The notes under the pieces were generated by a model that was not told the origin of the DNA, made no database searches, and saw only the letters and a list, made by a program, of their open reading frames with translations. A DNA stretch of 64,000 bases. It comes from Cacajao melanocephalus. Taxonomy: Eukaryota > Chordata > Mammalia > Primates > Pitheciidae. The DNA lies in NCBI GenBank assembly GCA_963573385.1, contig CAUYLG010021656.1:62001-126000 (forward strand), given 5' to 3'. Below are positions 1 through 12,282 of this stretch, one piece after another (within the stretch, counting starts at the first letter, position 1; each line of letters opens with the position of its first letter). Made by a program: the position numbers and the translations under genes.

Positions 1-1110
1 TCCAATTCAGCTGTCATACTTGTAAACAAACTATTAGAAATAAGATACCTTTAGAGGACATTTAGGTACCCATCTAATTCAATTCAAATCTTTTGTGAAA
101 GAGCAATACTTAAAGGTATTAACCCAGAGATCTCTGGCCTTAGAACTTCTGCAATTACACTGTCTCTTACTGAGAAATATAGCTGAAATGGTCTATCCCT
201 GTGAAAGGTGATTTGGCTGATTTCTGTTGCGTTAAGCAAGTCAACATTTTCTACCTACACAGATATCATACGAAAGTTATACTCAAGCCAAGTCAATGAT
301 ATTTCAGATTTTTTTCCTAAGAAAAACACATACAGGGTGAACCCAAATACTCCACTTTTATCTAGGATGGCTTGGCATAAGAATCTTCCCAGTAGAGGAG
401 AATCAATTACATTTTGAGAAGAGCATCTGGTCTGAATTTAGAACTTTAGTAATCTTAAGCTTTGAAAAATATTACAAATACCCTAGAGGTAAATTTAAAT
501 AAATATGACACCAAATCATAAGATAAAACTTAAAACATAACCAAAATACGCACAGACGCACATATTGATATTGATAGTTAACATGTGGAACATAGTGAAG
601 ATGCTGTTTAAGAACTAGTTTACAGATAGAGAAGTGTCAGGATGAGAGATTTCCAAAGTCTTTGTTGCTGGCACAGTACCACTTAGTTCCAGTCATGCCC
701 ACAGCTGTCTAGTACTTGCCCAGGAAGCAGGTGCTTTTTATAGGCTGTACAGATGAAATCCATAATCAGGTTTGCTGATTGGTGGTAATTCATTATATTT
801 CTCATCCTGAAAGGAACTCAAAGAAGCAATGGCTGACAATTCTCTGATAGCTATTCGTCCTCAGAAGTCTTTGTGATTATCTTCTCACTTACTAAAACTT
901 TAAATTTTATAATATTGCAAAGACAATTTAGAATAAACTCTAAAATCTTTTAATAATATAATCATTTTATTTTTATAGGTAAAACTTCTACTCTATGGCC
1001 ATTAGCCGGCACTGGTTATCCACTGTCTATAAACTAATCCTGATTAGAACATATTCATTGTACAAAAATGAGATTGTGTGTCTTCAAATTATTTGAAAAC
1101 TGAATAATAT
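1..1110. other. AT-rich DNA, no recognised feature
   Basis: No reading frame with recognisable similarity, no repeat family I can name and no RNA gene. Open frames are short (69 codons at most) and composition is typical AT-rich primate noncoding DNA. Old diverged repeats may be missed by eye. Confidence 0.6.
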
Positions 1111-1473
1111 TGCTATGGTTTGAACTTTTGATTGCCCCAACATTTATATGTTGAAACCTAAAGCTTGAAGGTGATGACGTTAGCAGTCAGAGTCTTTGGG
1201 AGGGAGGTAGGTCATGGGGGAAGATACTTTTAAGAATGGGTTTAGTGCCTTTATAAAAAGAGGCTCAAGAGAGACCCCTGGCCTTTCCTCCATGAGAGGA
1301 TACTGTAAAAGTTGTCATCTATGAACCAGAAAATAGGAGCTCAAGAGACACTGTATCTGCTTCTATCTTGATGTTATACATCCTAGCTCTAGAGTTGTGA
1401 GAAATAAATTCCTATTGTTCATATACCTTCTAGTCTATGATATTTAATGATGGCAGCCAAAGGGACTAAGGCT
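1111..1473 (+). mobile_element. ERVL-MaLR solo LTR (MST/MLT1 group)
   Basis: It starts TGCTATGGTTTGAAC and carries the usual landmarks of MST/MLT1 LTRs in order: a GGAGGGAGGTAGGTCATGGGGG block, a TTTATAAAAAGAGGC TATA-like block, a CCATGAGAGGA block, then a GTGAGAAATAAATT polyadenylation-signal block and a GGGACTAAGG terminus. Flanking five-base sequences (AATAT and GATAG) do not match, so the ends are approximate. No internal MaLR sequence adjoins it, consistent with a solo LTR. Confidence 0.75.
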
Positions 1474-1639
1474 GATAGCATGCAATTATCAAAATTGGTA
1501 GAATATACAAGTAGAGCATAGGATGGTTTCTCTATTTGGCCTTGAGAAGTACCAATGACATCTTTTAAATGCTCCATACTCTAACCTACCTAGTTAATAG
1601 CCTAGTTAATATAAACACTATTAAATTTATTCTCTCACA

Positions 1640-1800
1640 TTTATAAATCACATTTGCTTGCTTATATCATTTTTCCCATGATAAAATCCTTGAGGAAAGT
1701 GATTTTATCTTGCTTGCATTCTTGTTCATAGCATTTAACTCCATTTAAGACAGTTGGCTTTCAACAGATACTTGCTATAGTTTTAATAAATTGTGAATTA
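1640..1800 (+). repeat. L2-like LINE fragment
   Basis: The order CTTGAGGAAAGTGATTTTATCTTG ... TTCATAGCATTTAA ... ACAGATACTTGCTATAG ... AATAAATTG resembles the 3' end of L2, where a CTCCTTGAGGGCAGGGA block precedes a CAATAAATG-type end. It is strongly diverged, so the assignment is tentative. Confidence 0.35.
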
Positions 1801-3050
1801 CAAAAGACTTCTGATGAACAGCTTTGAATTCATATACGTCATTATCACTTTCATTTATAATCAATGATTTTACATAAGATTGACTCACTTTTGTGCAGAA
1901 ATGGAGGCCCTGACAAATAAATTTTCAAAGAACAATCTGGAAAAGAACTATGAGCTTCTTGAGAAAATCCCAAAAATGATAACCGCCTTAGAAATAGTGA
2001 CAGGTGAGGAGAAAGGACATTGCATGTTGAATGCCATGCAAGTCTGAAAGTGCTGGATAGTAGCTTAAATTGTGTTATGTTCTCCAGAATGATGAGTTCT
2101 AACAAGGTTTTAGATAGCCATGTCTTCATTAAAAAATGGCACTCCTGAGGAAATATTCATTAACGATCTAGTGTTTGCTAGACTTATTGATGTTTGTATT
2201 TCTCTTTTTTTAAGCTATTAATGTCAATACTCCTGCTGCTAATTTATTTTATTAATTTGGCATGAGTGTTGGTGTTATTTCAATTTTAGAGGATATCAAT
2301 GGTGCTACATCATTGATGTCAGATCTCTTAGCATTGGAGCTGACTTTTCTTGACAATTTCTTTAGGCCTAGTTTCCTCTATTTGGAAAGATAACTAGATC
2401 AGTAGGTATTTGTCTGTGTATTTATCACCCTCTCTATCTCTTTAACTCATCCTGGCCCTCCAAGTTGGGTCCCTAGTCTGGACTTAAAATACGGAAAGCA
2501 GAGACACATGGGCCAGACATTCGTTAATTTAGTTAAGTGCAATATTACCCATTTACCTGCTTTCATCTTGACTTCTGATTCATAGCTGTGTCTTTGGAAG
2601 GGAAATTTAATCCTGGTAGCTCAGTCTCCTAATGATAAAATAATGGGGTTTTATAATAAAAATCTTTCCTAAGTTACTTATCTCTTTCTAATGAATTTGT
2701 CCTCAAACTGGTTTTTTTTCTGTTTTTGTGCCTCGCCTTATTTTCAGGGTAAGTTTCCTTTTTTTAATGCTACAAGTCTCTGCAAAAAGTTATTTTCACT
2801 TCTTAAAGACAGGCCAACTTCAATGAGGGGACAATTTGGCCAAGATCTACTTTAGTTTACTTCTTTTGAATAGACTACAATTCTGATATCTTTACTTCTG
2901 TTGGTATAATTAGTCCTGTAAAACTATTTGCAATAAATGATTAGCAAATAAATAAATAGCCAAGCCTTGAGACAATTACAGCATGTAATACAATTGTTAT
3001 AAGAGTCCATCCCATGAATATAAGTTCCAAACATGAATATTACCATAAAG

Positions 3051-3100
3051 AATATCATGTGCTTTTTTTTTTTTTTTTTTTTTTTTACAAAATATCATCT
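3051..3100 (-). mobile_element. Bare poly(T) tract between short direct repeats
   Basis: A run of 24 T (3063-3086) lies between AATATCATGT (3051-3060) and AATATCATCT (3091-3100), a 9/10 match. This is what would remain of a retrotransposed poly(A) tail on the minus strand if the body was lost or never copied. A simple slippage tract beside a chance repeat is the alternative. Confidence 0.4.
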
Positions 3101-4142
3101 GGAATTTTGTCTCTGGCTTTTATAAGTATAGAAATAGTCAAACCAGTGTGAGGCATTTTTTTTCCATTAAAGCTGAGCAAAAACCTTTTTTAAAAAGGTA
3201 GCATTTTACTTTGATTTCCACTCCCAGGAAGAAAAATAGTCTAAAATAACATAATAAAGTTTTTGCAGTATATTCTTATCAAATTTTCCCTCAAAATAAT
3301 GCTTTCAGGGAATTCAGAGCCTGTTTAAATTTTACTATTAGCAGTCTTTTAGAGACTGCTTTATCTTCCCTTTATTCTCTCCTTCTTTGTGTTTTTTACC
3401 TCACTACTTTACGTTGAATTGGCATGTAGTTGGCAATTTTTATAGCTAAGAGCAATAAGAAGGGAAATTAAACATTCAAAGAAAAGAGAAAAGATAGTGC
3501 AAGGAAATCTGGACATGTTTCATTGGTTAGAAACTTAAGAACATAAAGTTACATGTATTAAGGACCTGTGGGGTAATATATTATCATAATATTTCTATTT
3601 GCATGTTTAGGTGGTTCCCCACCTTGCATGTCATCCACTGAAGTCATCTCGGTTGACTTAACTTCTGCATGGTTTTCCTCTGAATAGATGAAGATGAGGT
3701 TATGTATAACTGATCTTAATGTAATTCTTAGATGCAGTAGATACAACATACAGCATTTGTCAGGAAGGCACAGTTAAGGTTGTGTTTTTGGGTGAAGGAT
3801 AGATGCTATAAGGTGTAAGAATTTTATTTCTGAGAGGATGAAAGAGAAAGGAAAGAAAAAAATACACGTAAGGAAGCTGAGGATAAGGAATGGTGATGAA
3901 CAGGTTGGGTAAGAAAACTGATAATGGCAAGAAAATCAAACAGAATTTGGAAAAGACACATAAAAATTGTTTTTGAAGTTTTACACTATGTATCAAGAGA
4001 TGTTTATATCATAAGTATCTTTACCCATTTACATTCCTTCCGCTGGCACTTAGGAGTGAGAGCAAATCAAATTAGATTTCATGTCTATGCACAGTAGTGT
4101 GGTGTTTAACAACAACAACAAAATGGAACTCATAACAGGTTA

Positions 4143-4345
4143 GTCATTGTGAGAATGGACTTGTTATAAAACAAATTTAGCTCCCTGTTGTTCTGATTCC
4201 ATGCACTCTCTTGCCCTTCTGCATTTTGAGCCTCTTGCCTTGAACTTCCCAGCCTTAAGAACTGTAAGTAATAAATTTATTTTTTTAATAAATTCCCCGG
4301 CATTTGGTGATTTCTTATAGCACCACAAAATGAACAAAAATACAG
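4143..4345 (+). mobile_element. MaLR-type LTR fragment (3' half)
   Basis: TTAGTCATTGTGAGAATGG, GGACTTGTTATAAAAC, CTTGAACTTCCCAGCC and GAACTGTAAGTAATAAATTT follow the order of the 3' part of MLT1/MST-type LTRs, ending with the TTATAGCACCACAAAATG-like terminus. The 5' third is missing. The poly(A) signal block AGTAATAAATTT is visible. Confidence 0.6.
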
Positions 4346-4768
4346 TAGGTGTTTTGGCCAAACACTTAAAGCCACTTTCACTAAGTATTTTATCAAAAGT
4401 AAAGTTAACTTTTAAAACATATACAATTTTGTCTATATACTGTTTCCTGACTTGAGGTAGTGCGTAAAAAGTAAGAATGTAATTTATTAATCTGCTTTTA
4501 AAAATTTAAATAATGTCTCTTGCCAAGTGTTTTTTGACATTTTTCATCACAGTAGCTGTTATTTTGGTATTTAAAACATTTGTTTTAGAGACGCAGTTAG
4601 TGAGATGAAAGAAAAAAGTAATTCCATGGTGAGAAATGAATACAGTTAAAGAAGTGGAGGAAGTAAGTTTAGATTTTTTACCATGAAGTTTACTTATGCA
4701 AAGAATCAGATATTACTTCAAAGCTCACAAATTTGTACATCAATGAATCAGCCAAAGTAAATGGTTAA

Positions 4769-5130
<362 letters not shown>

Positions 5131-6167
5131 AAAGTAAACAAGTTTAAAACGTAAATCTAAATGATCAGGAGATCCTCCAAAGAGAGAGAGTGTGTGTGGT
5201 AGCCTCCAGAGGATTTGCAAATCTGGGAGATGCAAGCAATTGGGGCCATAGGCATCTCCAAAGACTTGTTTTCAGACAAAGAGAACGTTGTTTACTGCAG
5301 TTTATCACAGGAGTTGATGGTAGTCTATTCGTGGGGACAGTAAGTCAGGCAAGCATTCTTGTGCATCTGGCAAGTTGTCCTTGTGACTCATGTAGCAAGC
5401 TGCGGTTTGGAAAGTCCTTAGGAAACATTTTTGGTACAGGTGTATGTGCACATAAACCCTTCAGGAAGTCTTAGTAATAGTTTTTAGCACAGGATATGTG
5501 CAGAGGGGTCTCCCTTCTTAAATTCCTGGCTTTTTTAAAAAATTATTTTTGTTTAGAACTTCATACAAGTTACTTTATTTTGATTCTGACAACTTTAGCA
5601 ATCTTAATTGGGAATTAATAGTAATCCAATTTTAAATGTTTCTTAATAGTAACAAGTTAAACATTTTTAGATTTTTTTTTCTGGTACTCTGAAGAAAAAC
5701 AGTGTCACACAATTAATGGTGTTTATAGGTTGACTTGAACTAAAAGCTTCCAAACTAAATTACTTTTTTACTAGAGGTTTTTTACTTGTGGCATTTCTTC
5801 TACCTTGGTTTATATTCTGCAATAGTGAATTAAATAAGCACTTCCTTCTTCATGGTAATCTAATAGTGTGGCATGCAATGGTGCAGGTCCTTGAACAACA
5901 CTCAGTAGGAGAAGTAATTAACTGCAGAAATGTCTACGTGTGCAGAATCGAGGCAGCGTCTATACTAGCTTAACTTAGAAACAACAGGAAGAGAATTAGT
6001 TCACTTCAATCCCAGCAAGCAGGAGTGAATCCAGCAGTGTAAGAGAAACAGGTGCAAAAGGACACTTAGATATTCAGACATAATTTTGTGAATTTCCTAT
6101 CTTGTCATGCTTGTGGTAACCCTGTCTAAAGAATGTTCTTTACTGATTCTGGAAATATTTATCCATA
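5131..6167. other. No recognised feature
   Basis: No gene or nameable repeat. Part of it (about 5170-5470) is less AT-rich than its surroundings and holds a 94-codon frame (5190-5474) without a recognisable domain; I treat that frame as chance. Confidence 0.5.
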
Positions 6168-6181
6168 TCAGTGCTATTGTT
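6168..6181. repeat. Target-site duplication of the L1M, low-coordinate copy
   Basis: TCAGTGCTATTGTT matches 14883-14896 exactly (14/14) and abuts the 3' tail end of the minus-strand L1M. Confidence 0.85.
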
Positions 6182-6706
6182 TTTATTTAAATTAAATTTT
6201 ATTCTAAAATTTCCAGCTTTGTTGAGGTCTAACTGGCAAATAATAATTGTGTATATTTATAGCATACAACTAGATGATAATAAACTTATACATTATACAT
6301 TATCACTATAATCAAGTTAATTCATGTGCCCATCACCTTACATACTTTTTTTTGTGATGAGAACAGTTAATGTTTAATCTCTCAGCAAATTTCAAATATA
6401 TGATACAGCATTAATTTACTATAATCACCATGTGGTATATTAGATTTGCAGGATTAATCCATCCATCTGTATTACTAAAATTGATACTCTTTGATCAATA
6501 TCCTCCCATTTTCTCCACCCTAAACACTAGGCAACCACCATCTACTCTCTACTACTATGAGTTGGATATTTTAAACTCCACAAAAAAGTGAGATCATGTG
6601 TCATTTGTCTTTCTGTGCCTGGCTTACCTCACTTAGTAAAATGTTTTTGAGGTTCATATATGCTGTATGAATGGGAGGTCTTCCTTAACTTTTTAAGTCT
6701 GAATAG

Positions 6707-6710
<4 letters not shown>

Positions 6711-6748
<38 letters not shown>
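6711..6748. repeat. (AC)n microsatellite
   Basis: About 19 uninterrupted AC units lie within the L1M 3'UTR region. Confidence 0.95.
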
Positions 6749-6749
<1 letters not shown>

Positions 6750-9338
6750 AAACACTGTATTTTCTTTAATAATTCTTCCATCATGGACATAGGTTGAGCT
6801 CATATCTCAATTCTTGTGAATAATGCTAAAATGAACATAGGTAGTGAAGATATATTTACAAGATACTTACTTCCTTTTAGTTGGATTCATACCCAGATTC
6901 AAAGTGGAATTTCTGGATTATATGGTAGCGCCATTTTTAAGTTTTTGAGGATCCTTCCTGTCATCTTCCGTAACAGCTGTACTAACTTACATTCCCAACA
7001 ACAGTGAACAAGAGATTTTCTTTATCCATATTGTCATCAAGATGTGTGTCATCTTTTCTGTTACTAGCCATTCTAGTAGGCATGAAGTGATATCTCATTG
7101 TGATTTTGAGTAGCATTTGCCTGATGACTAGGGATGTTGACCAAGATTTTATATAGCAATTGGCCATTTGTATGTCTTCTTTAAAGAATTATCTATTTAG
7201 ATCTTTTGCCCATTTTTAAATGTTATTTATTGTTTTGCTATGAGCTGTCTGAGTTATTTGTATATTGTAGATATTAACTCATAATAGGAAACAGATTTAT
7301 TTTCTCCATCTCATTGTCTTTTTCTTTCATTAATTGTTTCCTTTGTTTTTCAGAAACTTTTTAATTAGAGATAATCTCATTTGTCTGTGTTGCTTTTGCT
7401 GCTGTATTTTGGGATTTATATGCAAAAATATATGTATACATTTTGCACTAAAAATGTCGAGAACCTTTATTTCTCACATTTTCTTCTACAGTTTTAGATG
7501 TTACATTGAAATATTTAATCAATTTTGAATTGATTTTTGCATATGGTGTGAGAAGGGGTCCAATTTATTCTTCTCACCAGTATCCCAATACTATTTATTG
7601 ATGAGATTGTCTTTCTCATATTATGCATTCTTGACACCTCTATGCAAGATCAACTGCTACTAAGATATGAGTTTATTTCTGGGCTTACTATTCTGTTCCA
7701 TTAATCTCTACATCAGTTTTTATTTTAGTATGATAGTGACTTGTCTATTACAGCTTTGTGGTATATTTTCATATCAGAATATTTGATGCCTCCAGTTTCA
7801 TTCTCATTTCTCAAGACTGTCTTGGCTATTCAGAGTTTTCTGTGGTTCCACATACATTTTAGTACTGTTTTATGTATTTTTGTCAAAGTGTCTTTATAAA
7901 TTCGATAAATATTACATTAAATCTGTAGATTGCTTTAGGTAGCATGGACATTTTTAAAATATTACTTCTTTAATCCATGAACATGGCACTTTTTTATTTG
8001 TGCCTTATTCTATTTTTTCATCAATGTTTTATATCTGTCAGTACATAGAGGTAAATTTCATCTCCTTTGTGACATTTACTTCTAAGAATTTTATTGTTTT
8101 GTGGTGATAGCAAACGGGATTGTCTTCTTAATTTCTTTATCAGATAATTTACTGTTAGCGAACAGAAACACAACTGAGTATGTAAGTTGATTTTTTAATC
8201 TTGTAACTTTAATTTGTTTATTAGTTTTAATAGTATTTTTGTAAAGTGTTTAGGATTTTATACTATAAAAACTTGTCATCTGGAGAAGAGACCATTTTAC
8301 TTCTTCCTTTTTTATTTGGATACCTTTTATTTCTTTTTCTTGAATAATTGCTCAGGCTAAGACTTCAGTAGTATATGAAATAGACATGGTAACAGTTGAC
8401 ATCCTTGTTTGGTTCTTGAGCTTACAAAAAAAAGATTTTGTATTTCCATCATTAAGGACTATGTTAGATGTGATCTTTTCCTATATAGCCTTTATTTTGT
8501 TGAGATTCATTTCTTCCAGACCTAACTCGTTGGGAGTTTTTTGTTTTTTGTTTTTTTTTGTCATGAGAGGATGTTGAATTTTGTCAAATACTTCTCTGCA
8601 TTTATTAAGAGAATTTTATACATTTTATTTCTCATTCTTTTAATGTGGTATATAACAATGATTGATATGTGTCTGTGGAAGCAACCTGGTATCCCAGAGA
8701 TGAATCTTATTTGATCATGGTGTATGCTTATATTAAATTACTGGTGAATTTGGTTTACTATTCTTTTGTTGAGAATTTGTGAATCTGTATTCTTTAAGGA
8801 TATTGTCCTATAAATTTTTTTGTAGTGTCTTGGTCTGCCTTTGGTATTATGGTAATATTGTTCTCATAAAATGAGTTAGAAAGTATTATCTCTTCTTCAA
8901 ATTTTTGGGAGGACTTTAAAGAAGGATTGGCATTAATTTTTTTAAGAAAATATTTGGTAGGCTACAGAAGTGTGGCAATCAGGTCCTGGGCTTTTCATTG
9001 ACGTGATGTTTTTAGTTACTGTTTTACTCTTTATTCATTATGGGTCTGTTCAGATTTTCTGTTTCTTCATGATTCAGTTGGTAAGATGTATTTTTTTAGG
9101 AATTTATCTATCTCTTTTAGGTTATCCAATTTATTGGTGTATAATTGTTCACAGTAGTCTTTAATGATCCTTTGTATTTATCAGTTATAATGTCTCCTCT
9201 TACATTTATATAACTCTTCTCTCTTTTTATAATCTGGTTTAATGTAAATTAATTATTTTTTTCAAAAGGAATCTCAAATTTATTGCTTTTTTATGTATTT
9301 TTATCTCTATTCATTTGTGCTCTTTTCTTTATAATTGA

Positions 9339-9402
9339 CTTTCTTCTACTAACTTTGGGCTTAGTTTGTTCTTTCTTCTACTAACTTTGGGCTTAGTTTG
9401 TT
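9339..9402. repeat. Perfect 32-base tandem duplication in L1M ORF2
   Basis: Bases 9339-9370 are repeated without a mismatch at 9371-9402 (CTTTCTTCTACTAACTTTGG... ending TTAGTTTGTT). The sequence belongs to the antisense L1M ORF2 and occurs once in a normal L1. The second copy ends four bases before the poly(T) of the Alu. Confidence 0.95.
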
Positions 9403-9406
9403 CTTA

Positions 9407-9682
9407 TTTTTTTTTTTTTTTTTTTTTTTTTTGAGACGGAGTCTTGCTCTGTCACCAGGCTGATTGCAGTGGCACGATCTCGCCTCACCGCAGCCTCCGC
9501 AATCCCTTCCGAGTAGCTGGGACTACAGGTGCACGCCACCACGTGGCTAATTTTTGTTATTTTTAGTAGAGAGGGGGTTTCACAATGTTGGCCAGGATGA
9601 TCTGGATCTCTTGACCTCGTGATCCGCCCGCCTTGGCCTCCCAAAGTGCTGGGATTACAGGCGTGAGCCACCGCGCCTGGCC
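9407..9682 (-). mobile_element. Alu, AluS/AluY-like, antisense, internally deleted
   Basis: A 26-base poly(T) precedes GAGACGGAGTCTTGCTC and the element ends CACCGCGCCTGGCC. The segment between the CAGCCTCCGC and GAGTAGCTGG blocks is shortened by roughly 20-30 bases compared with a normal Alu. TCTTGACCTCGTGATCC suggests AluSg or a near relative. It splits the L1M ORF2 sequence. Confidence 0.93.
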
Positions 9683-10645
9683 ATTTTTTAGTTCTTTAGG
9701 TGTAAAGTTAAGTTGTTTATTTGAGGTTTCTTTTTCTTTATGCAGGCATTTATCACTGTAAACTCTTCTAGAACTCCTTTTGTTGCATCCCATACATTTT
9801 GATATATTTTAAATTTTAATTTATCTCAAGATTTTTTAATTTACATTTTCATTCATTAATGCATTCATTATTTAAGAGAGTATTGTTTAATTATTATTGA
9901 TTAGTGAATTTTCCAACTTCTTTCTTTTATCAATTTCTAGTGACATCATTATAGTTAGAAAAAGTGCTGAAAATATTTTTAACCTTTTAACTTTGTTAAG
10001 ATGTGTTTTGTGGTCTGGCATATGATTTGTCTTGAAGAACGTTTTGTGTGTTTGAGAGGAATATATGTTCTGCTATGGGTTGAAATGTCTGTATATGTCT
10101 GTTAGAATCATTTAATCTACAGTGTGATTCAAATCAGTTTTTTCATTATTGATTTTCCATCTGGATGATCTGTTGATTGTTGAAAGTGAAGTATTGAAGC
10201 ACCCTACCATTATTGTTATCTATTTCTTCTTTCAGTTCTGTTAGTATTTGGTTTATACATGTAGGTGCTCTGATGCCGAGTGTATATATATTTACAATTG
10301 TTATATTCTCCTCATAAATTGACTCCTTTATCATTATATAATGATGCTAAATGTCTTAAGACAGTGTTGGACTTAAAGTTTATTTTCTCTGCTGTAAAAA
10401 TAGCACCTCACTCTCTCTTGGTTTCCATTTTCATGAAAAAAAAACTTTTCTTATTCTTTTACTTTCAGCCTATCTGTGTTCTGGAAGCTGAAGTAAGTCT
10501 TCTCTAGACAGTATATGGTTGATTCTCATTTTTTTTGTTTGGTTTTTCTTATCTATTCAGACATTCACTGTCTTTTAATTGGATAATTTAATACATTTAC
10601 ATTTAAAGTAATTATTTTTAGAAAAGAACTTATTATTCCCACTTT

Positions 10646-11805
10646 TGTGGGCACCGAGCAAGGAGAGCTGTGCAAACCCCACCTGAAGAACATCTTAGTC
10701 TATAGTGTTATTACTTAGCTATTTCCTTTATATAATCCTTTATATATAATCAATATTAGTTTATAGAATTAGTGCCTGAAGTATAACTCACTGCTTACAT
10801 ATATCTAGCTTATATATATAATCATACTTAGTTCTATATAATCTTTCTATATAATCATACAGGTAATGTAGTCAGAGCTGTACTGACACATTAAGTGCTG
10901 ATTTATATAAACTTTCCATATAACCATATAGTAGTTTGCAGTAGGAGAAATGCCTAGAGCAGTCACAGAACAGAAGCAGTACATAGGAAAACAGCCAGAC
11001 CAGGACAAGAACCAAAGACTCAGGGGGTAGTATCCCTGCCTGAAAGGGCATATGCTATATGGCAGGCTTGGAGCAAGAGCCTCTCCTCCTGATAAAGGAG
11101 TTGTAGTACCTTGCATCCAGGTCCTGTGGAAGGTAGGCCTCAGGCTTGAGATCCTGGAAATAACTGAGGGAGAAGAACCCCTCTGGTGTGACCAGTCACA
11201 GCGGCTGTACACCCTGTCAGTCTTTTCTTGCTTCTGTGCTAGCTCAAATCATTGTCCCATAAATATGTTAAAAGAAGAGCACAAGTCTGTCAGCTCCCAC
11301 TGCATTAGCTTACAGTATCCTTCAATTAGAAATTCTTTGAAGTCTCCAGTCCCCAGATAAGAAGTGTTGCACACGACACCTGTAGCACACAGCCTGCCTC
11401 CTTGCTTTGGAGACCTAATGGGGGTGGACACCATTTTCTGTACACGACCCTCTACTACTGCACACAGCATGACCCCCTACTGCGCATGGTCCACCTCTCT
11501 GCCCAGGTGACATAATGGGGTGGCCCCCTCGCTTGTGACTCATGTGATTATGTATGCCTTATTACCAAGCCTATAGATGATGACCTCACTCACGATTTTG
11601 CCCCCTGCTTGTACCCAATAAATACAGATGCTTCTGGGCATTAGGGGGGCTCTCGCTGATCTCTGCTCACAGGTGGTGTGGCCCCCTGAGTCCAGATGCT
11701 CTTCACCGGTTCTTAAGTGTCCTTTCTCTTAAATTCTCGGTTCCTGCACCTCAGCAAAGCATAATGGGCACCCCATGACACTTTGGGGCCCAACAGCCCT
11801 ACACA
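10646..11805 (+). mobile_element. ERV1-type solo LTR (MER52-like, subfamily uncertain)
   Basis: It begins TGTGGGCACCGAGC and ends CAGCCCTACACA, with L1M ORF2 sequence resuming on both sides. The four bases CTTT stand immediately before (10642-10645) and after (11806-11809), the duplication size typical of class I ERVs. A polyadenylation signal AATAAA sits at 11617-11622, followed by GC-richer R/U5-like sequence. An alternative 3' end at 11780, also followed by CTTT, leaves 25 bases unexplained and is less likely. No internal retroviral sequence is present. The MER52 name is a weak recollection. Confidence 0.7.
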
Positions 11806-12282
11806 CTTTTTTTTTTTTTTTTTTTTTACTGTTTTGTAGTAGTTTTCTTTCTCCCTGGATTTCTTTGTTATTTGATGAATTTTTGTGGTGGTATGCTTTG
11901 AATACTTTTCTTATATATTTGTGTATCTAATACAAATCTGTTCTTTGTGGTTATATTTACATAAAACATATTATAGTTACAACATTTTGTCTCAAAGATA
12001 CAATAGTTTCACTTTTACTACATGAAACAACTCTATGCTTTAACTTTTTCTCCCGTATGTTTTCTGTTTTGACCTAACAAGTTACATATTTTTTAAATTG
12101 AGTATTCATTTAAAAATAATTTAATCTATAGTCATTTTTAAAGCTTTTGTCTTTTAACTTTTATACTACAGTTAAAAGTTTATATTTATATACCACTATT
12201 ACAGTATTAAAGTTTTCTGAATTTTATTATTTATATACTAATAATATAAACTAACCCTTTATAATGAGTTTGAGAATTTCAA

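Noticed and set aside
10847..11470. Overlapping frames up to 121 codons on both strands
   Set aside because: They lie inside the ERV1 LTR, which is noncoding. Fewer stops reflect its higher GC content.
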